Shown here piece by piece: positions 44,413 to 53,192 of a stretch of DNA of 64,000 nt; positions within the stretch are counted from its first letter, which is position 1, and each line of letters starts with the position of its first letter. A program made the translations under genes and the position numbers. This stretch comes from Mycoplasma sp. CAG:776 (GTDB taxonomy: Bacteria; Bacillota_I; Bacilli_A; RF39; UBA660). A model generated the notes under the pieces. That model worked only from the letters and a program-made list of their open reading frames with translations. It did not search any database and had not been told where the DNA came from. The DNA lies in contig FR903076.1 of the NCBI GenBank assembly GCA_000438195.1, positions 145,616 through 209,615 on the forward strand, written 5' to 3'.

Positions 44413-45666
44413 ATGGAAGCGTTTATTTATGTGAATAAGAAAAAGAATATAAATAATCAAGAATTTGAAGTAGTTGAAACAAAAGGAAAGGGACATCCAG
44501 ATAATATTTGTGATACATTAGCTGAAAAAATTTCAGCAAATTATTCAAAATATTGTTTAGAACATTATAGAGTGATTTTACGTCATATGATAGATAAGTT
44601 ATCTATTTTAGGAGGCGGGTCAAAAGTTAAATTTAATGGTGGAGAAATGATAGCACCTATAAGAGTTTTAGTAAATGGTAGATTTACAGATAGATATAAT
44701 GATGAAAAGATTGATTACATGAAGATAGTTGACGAAACTATAAAAAATTATTTTCAAGAATTATTTCCTATGATAAATATTGAAAAAGATTTATTAATAA
44801 TTGATAATACTCATCACAATGAAGGACCAGGAGTTATTTATAATAATGACAATACCACAAAAAATGAAAGAATGAAATTCTTTGAAGCGACTTCCATAAA
44901 GGATGCATCTAGACATAATAATCATAATAGATGTAATGATACATCAACAACTGTTAGCTATTATCCAATGAGTAAATTGGAAATAACAGTATTAAATATA
45001 GAACAATTATTGAATTCTGATAATTATAAAAAATTAAAACCATGGGTTGGGAATGATATTAAAGTTATGGGAATACGAAAAGAAAGAAAAGTAGAAATAA
45101 CAAGTTGTGTTCCACTAATATCAAAATACGTCAAAGATTTAGAAGATTATAAAAATAAACTAAATATAATTAAGAAAGACATTGAAAAAGAAATAAAAAA
45201 ACAATTTAAAAATAATGAAATAATCGTATATTTAAATACAAGAGACAATTATGAAAAAAATGACCTTTATATGACATTAACTGGTAGTGCTATAGAAAGT
45301 GGAGATGAAGGCATAGTAGGTAGAGGAAATAGATCAAGGGGTGTAATTCCTTTTAGTAGAAATTTTAGTATGGAAGCCGCTTGTGGCAAAAATCCAGTAT
45401 ATCATACTGGGAAATTATTTACCGCGATTGGTGATATTATAAGTAAAAAAATTTATGAAAAATATAAAGTTGAAAATACAGTATATTGTACTTCAAAAAT
45501 GGGTGATAGTATTAGTAATCCTTGGAATATAAGTGTAGAACTTAATAAAAGAATATCCAAAGAAGAAATTGATGACATTAAACGCATGATAAATGAAATA
45601 ATTGAAAAACATTCAGAAATCACACAAAATATTATTAATGATAAAATAAAATTAAACAGTTATTAG
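44413..45666 (+). CDS. Archaeal-type methionine adenosyltransferase
   Basis: The 417-residue protein should make S-adenosylmethionine from methionine and ATP. It belongs to the archaeal MAT family, not the bacterial MetK family. Family marks are [17 protein letters not shown] near the start and [17 protein letters not shown] followed by [15 protein letters not shown] in the C-terminal third. Bacteria normally use MetK for housekeeping, so this copy suggests a special-purpose AdoMet supply. It opens a run of four packed genes (11-base gap to the next). AGAAGGA precedes the ATG. Very AT-rich and Lys/Asn-rich composition is similar to its neighbours. Confidence 0.85.
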   Translation: MEAFIYVNKKKNINNQEFEVVETKGKGHPDNICDTLAEKISANYSKYCLEHYRVILRHMIDKLSILGGGSKVKFNGGEMIAPIRVLVNGRFTDRYNDEKIDYMKIVDETIKNYFQELFPMINIEKDLLIIDNTHHNEGPGVIYNNDNTTKNERMKFFEATSIKDASRHNNHNRCNDTSTTVSYYPMSKLEITVLNIEQLLNSDNYKKLKPWVGNDIKVMGIRKERKVEITSCVPLISKYVKDLEDYKNKLNIIKKDIEKEIKKQFKNNEIIVYLNTRDNYEKNDLYMTLTGSAIESGDEGIVGRGNRSRGVIPFSRNFSMEAACGKNPVYHTGKLFTAIGDIISKKIYEKYKVENTVYCTSKMGDSISNPWNISVELNKRISKEEIDDIKRMINEIIEKHSEITQNIINDKIKLNSY

Positions 45667-45677
45667 GAGGTGTAAAA

Positions 45678-46679
45678 ATGGAAAAAAATATATTATATCC
45701 TGATTATATAAAAAAATTTTTTATAGATAATGGTTATAAATATTTTAAGCCTTTTTCAATTATAAATAACCAAGACACAGTCTTTATATCCGCGGGTATT
45801 CAACCATTGCTAAAAAGTGTAAGAGAAAATCAAATATTAGATTGCGAAAAAGTATATTTACCACAACCAGTTATCAGAACTCAATATTCTGAAAGCATTG
45901 AAGAAGGGACTTCTATAGCTTTTACAAATGTTACAACAGCAACTTTTAACAATTCAGAAGAAGAACATTTAAAAATGGTCAAAGATTGGTATAATTTTTT
46001 AAATGAAATAGGAATATCAAAAAATAATATTTCAACTTTGTCAGATGTATATGAGACAAGATGGGATGATTTAGATTTAATTGGAAAAAGAACTTTTCAT
46101 TATTATAATAATCTGGAAATAGGAGACACAACATTTTTTTCTAAAATAGCCAAAAATGGTAAAAGCATTTCCGTAAAAACAATGAGTGATTTAGGGTTTG
46201 GATTAGAAAGATTAAGATGGAGGGCAACTAACAAATCTTATTACGACTTATATAGTAAGTTTGATGAAATAGATTTAAAAGTGAAAGCATATTTATCTGC
46301 CTTAGCATTATTGGCAGTAAATGAAGTTAAACCTTCAAACAAAAATGCTGGTTATAGGGTAAGACTTTTTTCAAAAAAATTAATTAATATTATAGAAGGA
46401 AGAAGTTTAAATGTGCAAGAATTGAAATACTTGGAGGAATGTATTATATATTGGAAATTGTGGCAAGAAAAAGATTATGACAATAAAGAAATAATTATAA
46501 ACGAATTAACAAGAAATGGTAATAGATTTATTTTAGATATGTTAAGTGAGGAAGGATATAAAAACTTAACTGGGATTAATATAAATATTTCTAGAGAAGA
46601 ATTTAATAAAAGACTACGATTTTCAGGCGTACCAGAAGAGCGAGTAAAAAAATTAATTAGGTATAAGGTGCTAAAATGA
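45678..46679 (+). CDS. Stand-alone alanyl-tRNA-synthetase-like protein
   Basis: The 333-residue protein resembles the first third of alanyl-tRNA synthetase (about 870 residues). It has an FISAGIQPL segment like the AlaRS motif 1 region, a motif 2-like PQPVIRTQY arginine, motif 3-like SDLGFGLERLRW, and the AlaRS helical-domain mark PSNKNAGYRVR. The anticodon-distal helical region is cut short, and the editing, oligomerisation and C-terminal domains are absent. It may form aminoacyl-adenylate and possibly charge a tRNA or another carrier, but the amino acid is unknown. AGGAGGTG precedes the ATG, and the next gene overlaps by four bases. Confidence 0.78.
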   Translation: MEKNILYPDYIKKFFIDNGYKYFKPFSIINNQDTVFISAGIQPLLKSVRENQILDCEKVYLPQPVIRTQYSESIEEGTSIAFTNVTTATFNNSEEEHLKMVKDWYNFLNEIGISKNNISTLSDVYETRWDDLDLIGKRTFHYYNNLEIGDTTFFSKIAKNGKSISVKTMSDLGFGLERLRWRATNKSYYDLYSKFDEIDLKVKAYLSALALLAVNEVKPSNKNAGYRVRLFSKKLINIIEGRSLNVQELKYLEECIIYWKLWQEKDYDNKEIIINELTRNGNRFILDMLSEEGYKNLTGININISREEFNKRLRFSGVPEERVKKLIRYKVLK

Positions 46680-47359
46680 AATTATTTTTATGTGGTGGTG
46701 GTTCAAATACACAAATTATGTATGCATTAAAAAAATTTAAATCGGTAGTAAAAAAAGGTAAACCAATATTATATATTCCTTTAGCTATGGAGAAAGAAAA
46801 TTATGATAGTTGTAAGAAATGGTTTGCGAGAGAATCTAAATATATTGGAATAAATTCTTTTGAAATGATTACTTCATCAAAAGAATTAGCAGAAAAAAAA
46901 TTAAATAATTATTGTGCATTATTTATTGGTGGCGGAAATACTTTCAAACTTTTAAGTGAATTGAGTGAAAACGAAAATATAAAAAAAATACAAAATTATT
47001 TAAAAAATAATGGCATTATTTTTGGAGGAAGTGCAGGCGCAATAATTTTTGGAAAAAATATTAATACTTGTCTACTTGATGATGGAAATAATATAAAATT
47101 AAAAAATTGTGATGGTTTTAACTGTTTAAATGGCTACTCAATATTATGCCACTTAAATAAATCAAATTTTAAAAAAAATTATAATTATTTAAAAGAGTAT
47201 TCAAAAGAAAATAAAGTATTATATTTGCCGGAAGAAGATGTTATATTTATTGATAATAATAAAATTAAATTTATAGGAACACATAAATATGTAAAATTTA
47301 TTAATGGAGAATATTTTATTCATAATTTTGCAAATTTTAAAAGAGATATTAATGATTAG
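46676..47359 (+). CDS. Peptidase S51 (dipeptidase E/cyanophycinase-like) protein
   Basis: The 227-residue protein has the S51 fold features: MKLFLCGGGS at the start, IGGGNTFKLL in the middle, and the nucleophile elbow GGSAGAI with its serine near residue 118. S51 enzymes cut aspartyl dipeptides, cyanophycin or related amide bonds. Family relatives are also labelled as glutamine-amidotransferase-like. Here it overlaps the AlaRS-like gene by four bases and precedes the seryl-tRNA synthetase by 11, so it belongs to the same pathway. It could hydrolyse or transfer an aminoacyl or peptidyl product; this is inference. Confidence 0.8.
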   Translation: MKLFLCGGGSNTQIMYALKKFKSVVKKGKPILYIPLAMEKENYDSCKKWFARESKYIGINSFEMITSSKELAEKKLNNYCALFIGGGNTFKLLSELSENENIKKIQNYLKNNGIIFGGSAGAIIFGKNINTCLLDDGNNIKLKNCDGFNCLNGYSILCHLNKSNFKKNYNYLKEYSKENKVLYLPEEDVIFIDNNKIKFIGTHKYVKFINGEYFIHNFANFKRDIND

Positions 47360-47370
47360 GAGGATTTAAA

Positions 47371-48672
47371 ATGTTAGATATTAAATTAATTAAAAATAAA
47401 AAAGATGAAATAGAACAAGCTTTACGTAAAAGAATGCCAGAATGTTCTTTAGACAATATTGTGGAGATGGATAATCAAAGACTTGAATTACAAAGAAAAT
47501 TGGATGATTTGTTAAGTTTTAGAAATAAAAAATCTAAAGAAATAGCAATAAAAAAAAGAGAAGGCAAAGATGTTGCTGATTTAATAGAAAAAATGAAAGA
47601 AATCGGCGACTATATAAGTGAATTAAAGGAAAAACTTAATGCAGTAACAAGAGAATTAAATGAACAATTAAGTGCTTTACCAAATATACCTGATGATGAC
47701 TTAGTAGCGGGAGGAAAAGAGAATAATGAATCTTTATATAAATTTTTAGATACCCCCAAATTTGATTTTAAAGAAAAAGATCATATCGAATTGGAAAAAG
47801 ATTTAGAATTGGTAGATTATGAAAGAGGGATTAAATTAGCAGGTCAAGGTTCATGGATATATACTGGAGTTGGTGCACAACTAGAATGGGCATTACTTTG
47901 TTATTTCGTTAATACACATATAAAAAATGGATGGGAATTTAATTTAGTTCCTCATATGTTAAATTATGATTGTGGATATGTGGCTGGCCAATTTCCAAAA
48001 TTTAAAGATGAAGTTTATTGGGTAGATGGTAATTCTAAAAGTAATGGAAAATTTATTTTACCAACTGCTGAAACAGCACTGGTCAATATTCATAGAGATG
48101 AAATATTGAGAGAAGATGAATTGCCTAAAAAATATTTTTCTTATACACCATGTTATAGAAGAGAAGCCGGTGGTTCAAGAAAAGAGGAAAGAGGAATTAT
48201 TAGAGGACATCAATTTAATAAAGTTGAAATGGTTCAGTTTACTTGGCCAGATAAATCAGATGAAGCATTTGAAGAAATGCTGTTTAATGCAGAAAATATA
48301 GTTAAAAGTTTGCAATTGCATTATCAAGTAAGTAAATTAGCAGCAGGAGATTGTAGTTCAAGTATGTGCAGAACATATGATATTGAAATTTGGATTCCAA
48401 GTATGAAAATTTATAAAGAAATTAGTTCAGTTTCAAATTGTAGAGACTATCAAGCAAGAAGAGGAAACATTAAATATAGAAATTCTATAACTGGTAATCT
48501 AGAATTAGTTAATACATTAAATGGTTCAGGTCTGGCAACTAGTAGATTAGTTCCGGCATTATTAGAACAATATCAACAAGCAGATGGTAGTGTTATTATA
48601 CCAGATGTTTTGAGACCATATATGTGTGGTATGGAAAAAATTGAAAAAAGGGTCAAAGTTTTAAAAAAATAA
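47371..48672 (+). CDS. Divergent seryl-tRNA synthetase
   Basis: The 433-residue protein has a full SerRS layout: an N-terminal coiled-coil arm (about 1-110) that binds the long variable arm of tRNA-Ser, and a class II core with PTAETALVNIHRDEIL, CYRREAGGSRKEERG (motif 2) and NGSGLATSR...EQYQQADG (motif 3). Several core positions differ from ordinary SerRS (for example GSWIYTG and SSVSNCRDYQARR). It could be the only SerRS of this genome or a second copy. Its place in this cluster favours a second copy, as in pathways that use Ser-tRNA or in self-resistance. Intact frame, AGGAGG site. Confidence 0.85.
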   Translation: MLDIKLIKNKKDEIEQALRKRMPECSLDNIVEMDNQRLELQRKLDDLLSFRNKKSKEIAIKKREGKDVADLIEKMKEIGDYISELKEKLNAVTRELNEQLSALPNIPDDDLVAGGKENNESLYKFLDTPKFDFKEKDHIELEKDLELVDYERGIKLAGQGSWIYTGVGAQLEWALLCYFVNTHIKNGWEFNLVPHMLNYDCGYVAGQFPKFKDEVYWVDGNSKSNGKFILPTAETALVNIHRDEILREDELPKKYFSYTPCYRREAGGSRKEERGIIRGHQFNKVEMVQFTWPDKSDEAFEEMLFNAENIVKSLQLHYQVSKLAAGDCSSSMCRTYDIEIWIPSMKIYKEISSVSNCRDYQARRGNIKYRNSITGNLELVNTLNGSGLATSRLVPALLEQYQQADGSVIIPDVLRPYMCGMEKIEKRVKVLKK

Positions 48673-48736
48673 TGTAAAGTATATATAAAATGCGTATTTA
48701 TTGATATAAATAGTATGTTAGTAAACGATTCAAAAA

Positions 48737-48961
48737 ATGCATGATTATATTAACATGAATTTAAAACAATTTGTAATAGGTAAAATTAAAATTGTTAATG
48801 AACTTCCTATAAAAGGAACGGGGAAAATTAAAAGAAACAAGGTAAATAAAATAATAAATTTTGATATAAAAAACTATAAGATGAAAGAATTATCTGGCGG
48901 ATTAAGGTGTAAAACGTTTTTGATTGAAAATGATATTGAAAAAATATATCAAAAACACTAA
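48737..48961 (+). pseudogene. C-terminal remnant of an AMP-dependent ligase joined to a kinase N-terminus
   Basis: The 74-residue frame contains KIKIVNELPIKGTGKIKRNK, the C-terminal lysine-bearing motif (GK-x-x-R) of acyl/aryl-CoA and amino-acid-adenylating ligases, without any of the 400 or more residues that should precede it. In the same frame it runs into KMKELSGGLRCKTFLIEN, which looks like the start of a phosphotransferase-type kinase. It is thus the junction of two decayed genes. No ribosome site supports independent expression. Confidence 0.65.
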
Positions 48962-49721
48962 ATATCAAGCTGAAAAAAGTTTAATGTAACCAATTTAATA
49001 AAAACAAAATAATAGTAGCATTTTAATACATCAAGTTTATTTTTTGGTGGGAGAGAATAATCAAAAGAATTGGTTAGTTACAGAATATAAAGAAGGAAAA
49101 ATATTAAGTGAACTTAAAAAGCAAAATTTTTCGCTAAATTTTATAGTTAAATCCTTAGCTGAAAATTATAGTATAAAAGAGCTAAATTTAGATGAATAAC
49201 AGATAAAAATTTAATTTCATATTCACATTTTTCAGATAATTTAATTAGTGAATTGTACAGATTTGAAAATGGAAAATGCAGTAAAAAATGACATTAATAA
49301 AAAAGACTTAGAGGTAATGATAAATTCTGCAAATAAAGTAATAGAAAAAGTAAAATTATTAGACAATCAACTTGTTCCAGAGTTAATTTGGTTTGATCTA
49401 GATCCAAATAATATATTAGTTAAGAAAAATAATAGCAAATATGAACTTTCAAGTATAATTGATGTAGGTAGTGCAAAATATGGTGTGAAGGAATGTGATT
49501 TAACATTTTTAAAAATGAAAGTTTGTTTAAACGAAGATGAATATAAAAGCCTTTTAAAAGAATATCAACCAAATAATAAAGAAGTTAATGAAGACTTAAT
49601 TAATTTATTATTAGTTTTTATTGAGTTAGATGATATGATTATAGGAGTTTTAGATTATGAAAACATTCCGGCATCATACGCTTCAAATTTTAAAAGTATT
49701 ATTCAAAAATATAATAATTAG
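48872..49721 (+). pseudogene. Decayed aminoglycoside-phosphotransferase-like kinase
   Basis: Pieces in different frames read as one kinase: ELSGGLRCKTFLI near 48890, NWLVTEYKEGKILSELKKQN near 49060, and the long last piece from 49248 with ELIWFDLDPNNILVKK and SSIIDVGSAKYGVKECDL. These correspond to the catalytic HxDxxxxN loop and the DxG-type magnesium loop of the APH/choline-kinase fold; in the loop the usual His is Phe (FDLDPNN). Several frameshifts and stops separate the pieces, so the gene is dead. Its original substrate could be an antibiotic or a pathway intermediate. Confidence 0.65.
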
Positions 49722-49724
49722 CCA

Positions 49725-49772
49725 AAAATAAAAAACAGAAATGTTACTATTTCTTCACCATATGAAATATAA
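49725..49772 (+). pseudogene. C-terminal remnant of the surface-protein family
   Basis: Fifteen codons and a stop read KIKNRNVTISSPYEI, which aligns with EIKSGNGTISAPYEI at the end of the surface protein at 36003-37310. Nothing upstream continues it. It is followed by a terminator, as expected for the tail of a once complete gene. Confidence 0.65.
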
Positions 49773-49776
49773 AATA

Positions 49777-49801
49777 AAACTGCCAATCATTAAGGCAGTT
49801 T
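49777..49801. terminator. Bidirectional terminator at the island's right edge
   Basis: An 8-bp stem (AAACTGCC with GGCAGTTT) with A and T runs on both sides serves the remnant and the convergent gene at 49804. Confidence 0.75.
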
Positions 49802-49803
49802 AT

Positions 49804-50064
49804 TTAGATGAAAGAAGAATAATGAGCGCTATATTCTAAAAATAGTTTTTTAATTTTCTTAAAATTTTCTTCACTAAAACGATTTTTATAACGATCTAAA
49901 TCAAGTAATTTAGGATTTTTAATAATTTGTTCCCAATTCTTAGTTATAAACTCATAAATGAAGGAAAGTTCGTTTTGACTTAAATGAATATTTTTGCTAG
50001 TTGCAAAATTCTCTACATCTTGAATTGTCATTCTTCCCATGTACGCTTTAATTAAATTATACAT
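49804..50064 (-). CDS. Small helical protein, DUF2624-like
   Basis: The 86-residue protein is all-helical and charged, with the pattern TIQDVENFATSKNIHLSQNE and YEFITKNWEQIIKNP. This resembles the small Bacillus protein YqfT (DUF2624) in length and layout, but the match is by eye. Function is unknown. It is divergent from the PBP gene, and its start has a GGTGATAT site on the minus strand. It marks the return to ordinary chromosomal genes after the island. Confidence 0.6.
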   Translation of the reverse strand: MYNLIKAYMGRMTIQDVENFATSKNIHLSQNELSFIYEFITKNWEQIIKNPKLLDLDRYKNRFSEENFKKIKKLFLEYSAHYSSFI

Positions 50065-50126
50065 AATATCACCTAATATATTGTATGAAAAAATAATTTT
50101 TTTAAATACTAATAATGGTGAATTAT

Positions 50127-52088
50127 ATGCCTAAAAAACTATTTTTGATCATTGGATCTTTAACGATTGTTTTTTTATTTTTTATATATCGCATCTATGA
50201 TTTAGCATACATGAATCGTAATTTTTATTTAAACGAAGCTCGAAAAATTAACGAAGTATATGTAAGTGGTGGTACTGCTCCAAGAGGAAGAATTTTAGAT
50301 GTAAACGGTACAGTTTTGGTTGATAATATCGGAATAAATGCTATATATTATCATAAACCATCGAATATTACTTTGAAAGAAGAATTAGTAATCGCTGAAA
50401 CTCTAGTGAATCTAACAAATTATCAATATCAATATGATGAAAATAAATTAAAAGATTTCTATTTAATTAAATATAGTGAAGAATGTAACACTCTAATTAC
50501 GATTGAAGAATATGAAATGTATAATGAAAGAAAACTAAGTAAAGAAGATTTAGAAGAGCGAAAGCTAAAACGCATTACTAGTGATATGCTAAACAAAATG
50601 AGTGAGTTAGAAAAATACAGTTCTTATTTTTATTATTTAATGAATGAAGGATATAGCTATGATAATAAATGTTTAATAAAAAATGTTAGTGATGAGATAT
50701 ATGCTAGTATTTTAGAAAGTGATTTACCAGGAATTTTTGGTGAAATGGAATGGTCAAGAAAGTATTTATATGAAGATACTTTAAAAACAATATTTGGATC
50801 CATCAGTAATTCACTTCCTAAAGAGAAAACAGACTTATTAAAAGAAGGTTATAGCTTAACGGATCAAGTCGGAATAAGTGGTTTAGAAGAATATTATGAA
50901 GATTATTTAAAAGGAGAAAAAGCTGTTTATAAAGTTGGTGAAAATAATACCTTAGAATTAGTGAGTGAAGCTAAAAGAGGTAAAGATTTAGTTTTAGAAA
51001 TTGATATTAATATTCAATTAGAAGTAGAAAATATTATCAAAGAAGAAATGTTAAAAGCAAAGAAAACTGCTAATACAGAGTTTTACAAAGAAAGTTTTGC
51101 ATTAGTTAGTGATCCTACAACAGGGGCGCTCAAAGCCATTGCTGGAATAAGGCTAGTAACAAACGGGAAAGAAATGAGTTTCGAGGATGTAAGCATTAAT
51201 GTCATAAAAAACGCTTATACTGTGGGAAGTGCTGTAAAAGGAGCATCAATGGCAGTTGGTTATCAAAATGGAATCATTGATATTGGAAGTAAAATGACCG
51301 ATAGCTGTGTAAAACTTTCTAATATGCCAGCCAAATGTTCTTATAAAAAACTAGGAGTTTTAAATGATGTTGAAGCTTTAGCGTTAAGTTCTAACTATTA
51401 TCAATTTATTATTGCTTTAGGAATTATGGGGAAAGATTACACATATAATATGAAAATAGAAGCTGAAAAAGAACATTTTGATATATATCGAAATACTTTT
51501 GCTGAATTTGGCTTAGGTTCCCTAACAGGAATTGATTTACCAAATGAAAGTAGTGGCCTAAAAGGAACGACAATAGCACCCGATTTATTAATGAATTTAG
51601 CGATAGGTCAATATGATTTATATACGCCAGTAGAATTATTACAATATATAAATACGATTGCAAATAATGGAGTAAGATTAAAACTAAGTTTAATGAATAG
51701 CATTAAAAAAGGAACAGATGTAGTAGCCACAAGACAAATAGAAGAGTTAAATCGGGTAAATTTAGAAGAAAAATATTTAAAAAGAATTCAAGAAGGATTC
51801 CATAATGTTATGGAACATGGAACAGGATATTGGTACATAAATCCTAAAATTGAAGCAGCCGGAAAAACGGGAACTAGTGAATCTTATATTGATAATGATT
51901 ATGATGGAAAACTAGAATCTTATGTTTTGAGTAATACTTTTCTAATGTATGCACCCTTTGATAATCCCAAGTATTCTATAGTAGTAATAAGTCCAAATAC
52001 GAGTAATTTAGATAGTGAAAGTACTTATCGTTCTCCTGTAAATCGCTTAATTGCAAGAAAGATAAACGATTTTCTCTTTTCAAGTTAA
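50127..52088 (+). CDS. Class B penicillin-binding protein (PBP2-type transpeptidase)
   Basis: The 653-residue protein has one N-terminal membrane helix, a PBP dimerisation domain starting near GTAPRGRILDVNG, and a transpeptidase domain with the active-site SxxK (GSAVK), SxN (LSSNYY) and KTGT (AGKTGTSE) motifs. It cross-links peptidoglycan and is a beta-lactam target. Whether it serves division, elongation or sporulation (SpoVD-like) cannot be told; there is no PASTA domain. ATG at 50127 has GGTGA five bases upstream. An in-frame ATG at 50115 overlaps that site. Confidence 0.93.
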   Translation: MPKKLFLIIGSLTIVFLFFIYRIYDLAYMNRNFYLNEARKINEVYVSGGTAPRGRILDVNGTVLVDNIGINAIYYHKPSNITLKEELVIAETLVNLTNYQYQYDENKLKDFYLIKYSEECNTLITIEEYEMYNERKLSKEDLEERKLKRITSDMLNKMSELEKYSSYFYYLMNEGYSYDNKCLIKNVSDEIYASILESDLPGIFGEMEWSRKYLYEDTLKTIFGSISNSLPKEKTDLLKEGYSLTDQVGISGLEEYYEDYLKGEKAVYKVGENNTLELVSEAKRGKDLVLEIDINIQLEVENIIKEEMLKAKKTANTEFYKESFALVSDPTTGALKAIAGIRLVTNGKEMSFEDVSINVIKNAYTVGSAVKGASMAVGYQNGIIDIGSKMTDSCVKLSNMPAKCSYKKLGVLNDVEALALSSNYYQFIIALGIMGKDYTYNMKIEAEKEHFDIYRNTFAEFGLGSLTGIDLPNESSGLKGTTIAPDLLMNLAIGQYDLYTPVELLQYINTIANNGVRLKLSLMNSIKKGTDVVATRQIEELNRVNLEEKYLKRIQEGFHNVMEHGTGYWYINPKIEAAGKTGTSESYIDNDYDGKLESYVLSNTFLMYAPFDNPKYSIVVISPNTSNLDSESTYRSPVNRLIARKINDFLFSS

Positions 52089-52137
52089 GAATTTAATGAT
52101 ATAATACTACTAGCTTTTATAAAAGGAGGTGCTTTTT

Positions 52138-52302
52138 ATGGCCAAAAATGAAAGTAGAAATTATGTAACTTTAAGATGTACTGTATGTGGTGAAGAATTA
52201 AGATGTACAAGTAAGAACAAAAAGAATACTCCTGATCGTCTAGAAATAAAGAAGTATTGTAAAAAATGTCATAAACATCAAACAGTAAAAGAAAAGAAGT
52301 AA
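52138..52302 (+). CDS. rpmG: 50S ribosomal protein L33
   Basis: A 54-residue gene not covered by longer frames. It reads [20 protein letters not shown] and ends [15 protein letters not shown], with two CxxC pairs that bind zinc, so it is the C+ form of L33. AAAGGAGG precedes the ATG, and TATAAT at 52100 with TTTTCA 17 bases upstream gives a promoter. It heads a short operon with a basic small protein and efp. In many Bacillota L33 genes are duplicated; other copies would be outside the window. Confidence 0.92.
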   Translation: MAKNESRNYVTLRCTVCGEELRCTSKNKKNTPDRLEIKKYCKKCHKHQTVKEKK

Positions 52303-52328
52303 AAAATAAAGAAAAGTGGTTTTAAATT

Positions 52329-52487
52329 ATGAAGAAGAAAATACACAGCCTAGCAAGACCTTTAGTAAGGAATTATCCTCCTATTATTGCGGTTTATGGC
52401 CGAAGTGAAAATCATAAAATAAATACTAAATCACTAGAAAGAAAAAAGAAAAAAAGATTTGGAATATTTAGAAAAAGTGAGGAGTGA
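52329..52487 (+). CDS. Small basic protein between rpmG and efp, unknown
   Basis: A 52-residue open frame begins MKKKIHSLARPLVRNYPPII and ends RFGIFRKSEE. It is strongly basic, has no membrane segment, and ends five bases before the efp start. The ribosome site is weak (AAGTGG). Its place between two translation genes and its charge suggest a ribosome- or RNA-linked role, but this is inference, and I know no matching family. It would be missed by callers with a higher length cut-off. Confidence 0.5.
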   Translation: MKKKIHSLARPLVRNYPPIIAVYGRSENHKINTKSLERKKKKRFGIFRKSEE

Positions 52488-52491
52488 GAGC

Positions 52492-53052
52492 ATGAATATA
52501 AACATTAATGATATCAAAAATGGAATGACTATTATTATGGACAATAATTTATATCAAATTGTTGAATTTCAACATGTAAAACCAGGAAAAGGTTCAGCGT
52601 TTGTTAGAATGAAATTAAGAAATCTACGTACTGGTTCTATTACAGAAGACACATATAATACCAATATAAAAATATCTAAAGCTCATATTGATAGAATGCC
52701 AATGCAATATCTATATTCTGCTGGCGATAATTATGTATTCATGAACAATGATACTTATGAGCAAATAGAAATTTCTACAAAAACTTTAGGTGAAGATGTA
52801 AAATTCATCAAAGAAGGAATGGAAATAACTGTAGATTATTATGAAGGTGAAATTCTAGGAATTACTCTACCAGAAAAAGTAGAATATGAAGTAATAGAAA
52901 CAGAACCTGCTGTAAGAGGAAATACTACCAATAATGCTCAAAAAGATGCTAAAATTGAAACAGGCTATATTGTAAAAGTTCCATTATTTATTAGTACAGG
53001 TGAAAAAATTATTGTATCTACGAAAGATGGTAAATACTCATCAAGAGCTTAA
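52492..53052 (+). CDS. efp: Translation elongation factor P
   Basis: EF-P relieves ribosome stalling at polyproline. The 186-residue product has the KOW-like N-terminal domain with the modification loop HVKPGKGSAFVR (Lys33 at the tip) and two OB domains ending TGEKIIVSTKDGKYSSRA. ATG at 52492 has GGAGTGAGAG upstream. The tip residue is Lys, as in bacteria that either modify it or use it bare; modification genes are not in the window. It closes the rpmG operon. Confidence 0.95.
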   Translation: MNININDIKNGMTIIMDNNLYQIVEFQHVKPGKGSAFVRMKLRNLRTGSITEDTYNTNIKISKAHIDRMPMQYLYSAGDNYVFMNNDTYEQIEISTKTLGEDVKFIKEGMEITVDYYEGEILGITLPEKVEYEVIETEPAVRGNTTNNAQKDAKIETGYIVKVPLFISTGEKIIVSTKDGKYSSRA

Positions 53053-53074
53053 ATTATTTAATTTAAGCTCTTTT
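53043..53074 (+). terminator. Terminator after efp
   Basis: A 12-bp perfect stem (AAGAGCTTAAAT with ATTTAAGCTCTT) overlaps the stop codon and ends in T residues. Confidence 0.8.
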
Positions 53075-53192
53075 GCAAATAAAAGATAATGCAACTTTCA
53101 ATTTATTAAATTTAAAAAAAGAAGAATTAAATTTTAATGACACGTTAAGAATCAAATTAAAAGAATGAGTTTTTATATAGGAGAAAGTAAAA

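Noticed and set aside
53075..53168. Open stretch reading KDNATFNLLNLKKEELNF before the M14-M15 gene
   Set aside because: No start or ribosome site, begins inside a terminator; could be a gene tail remnant, but nothing identifies it.
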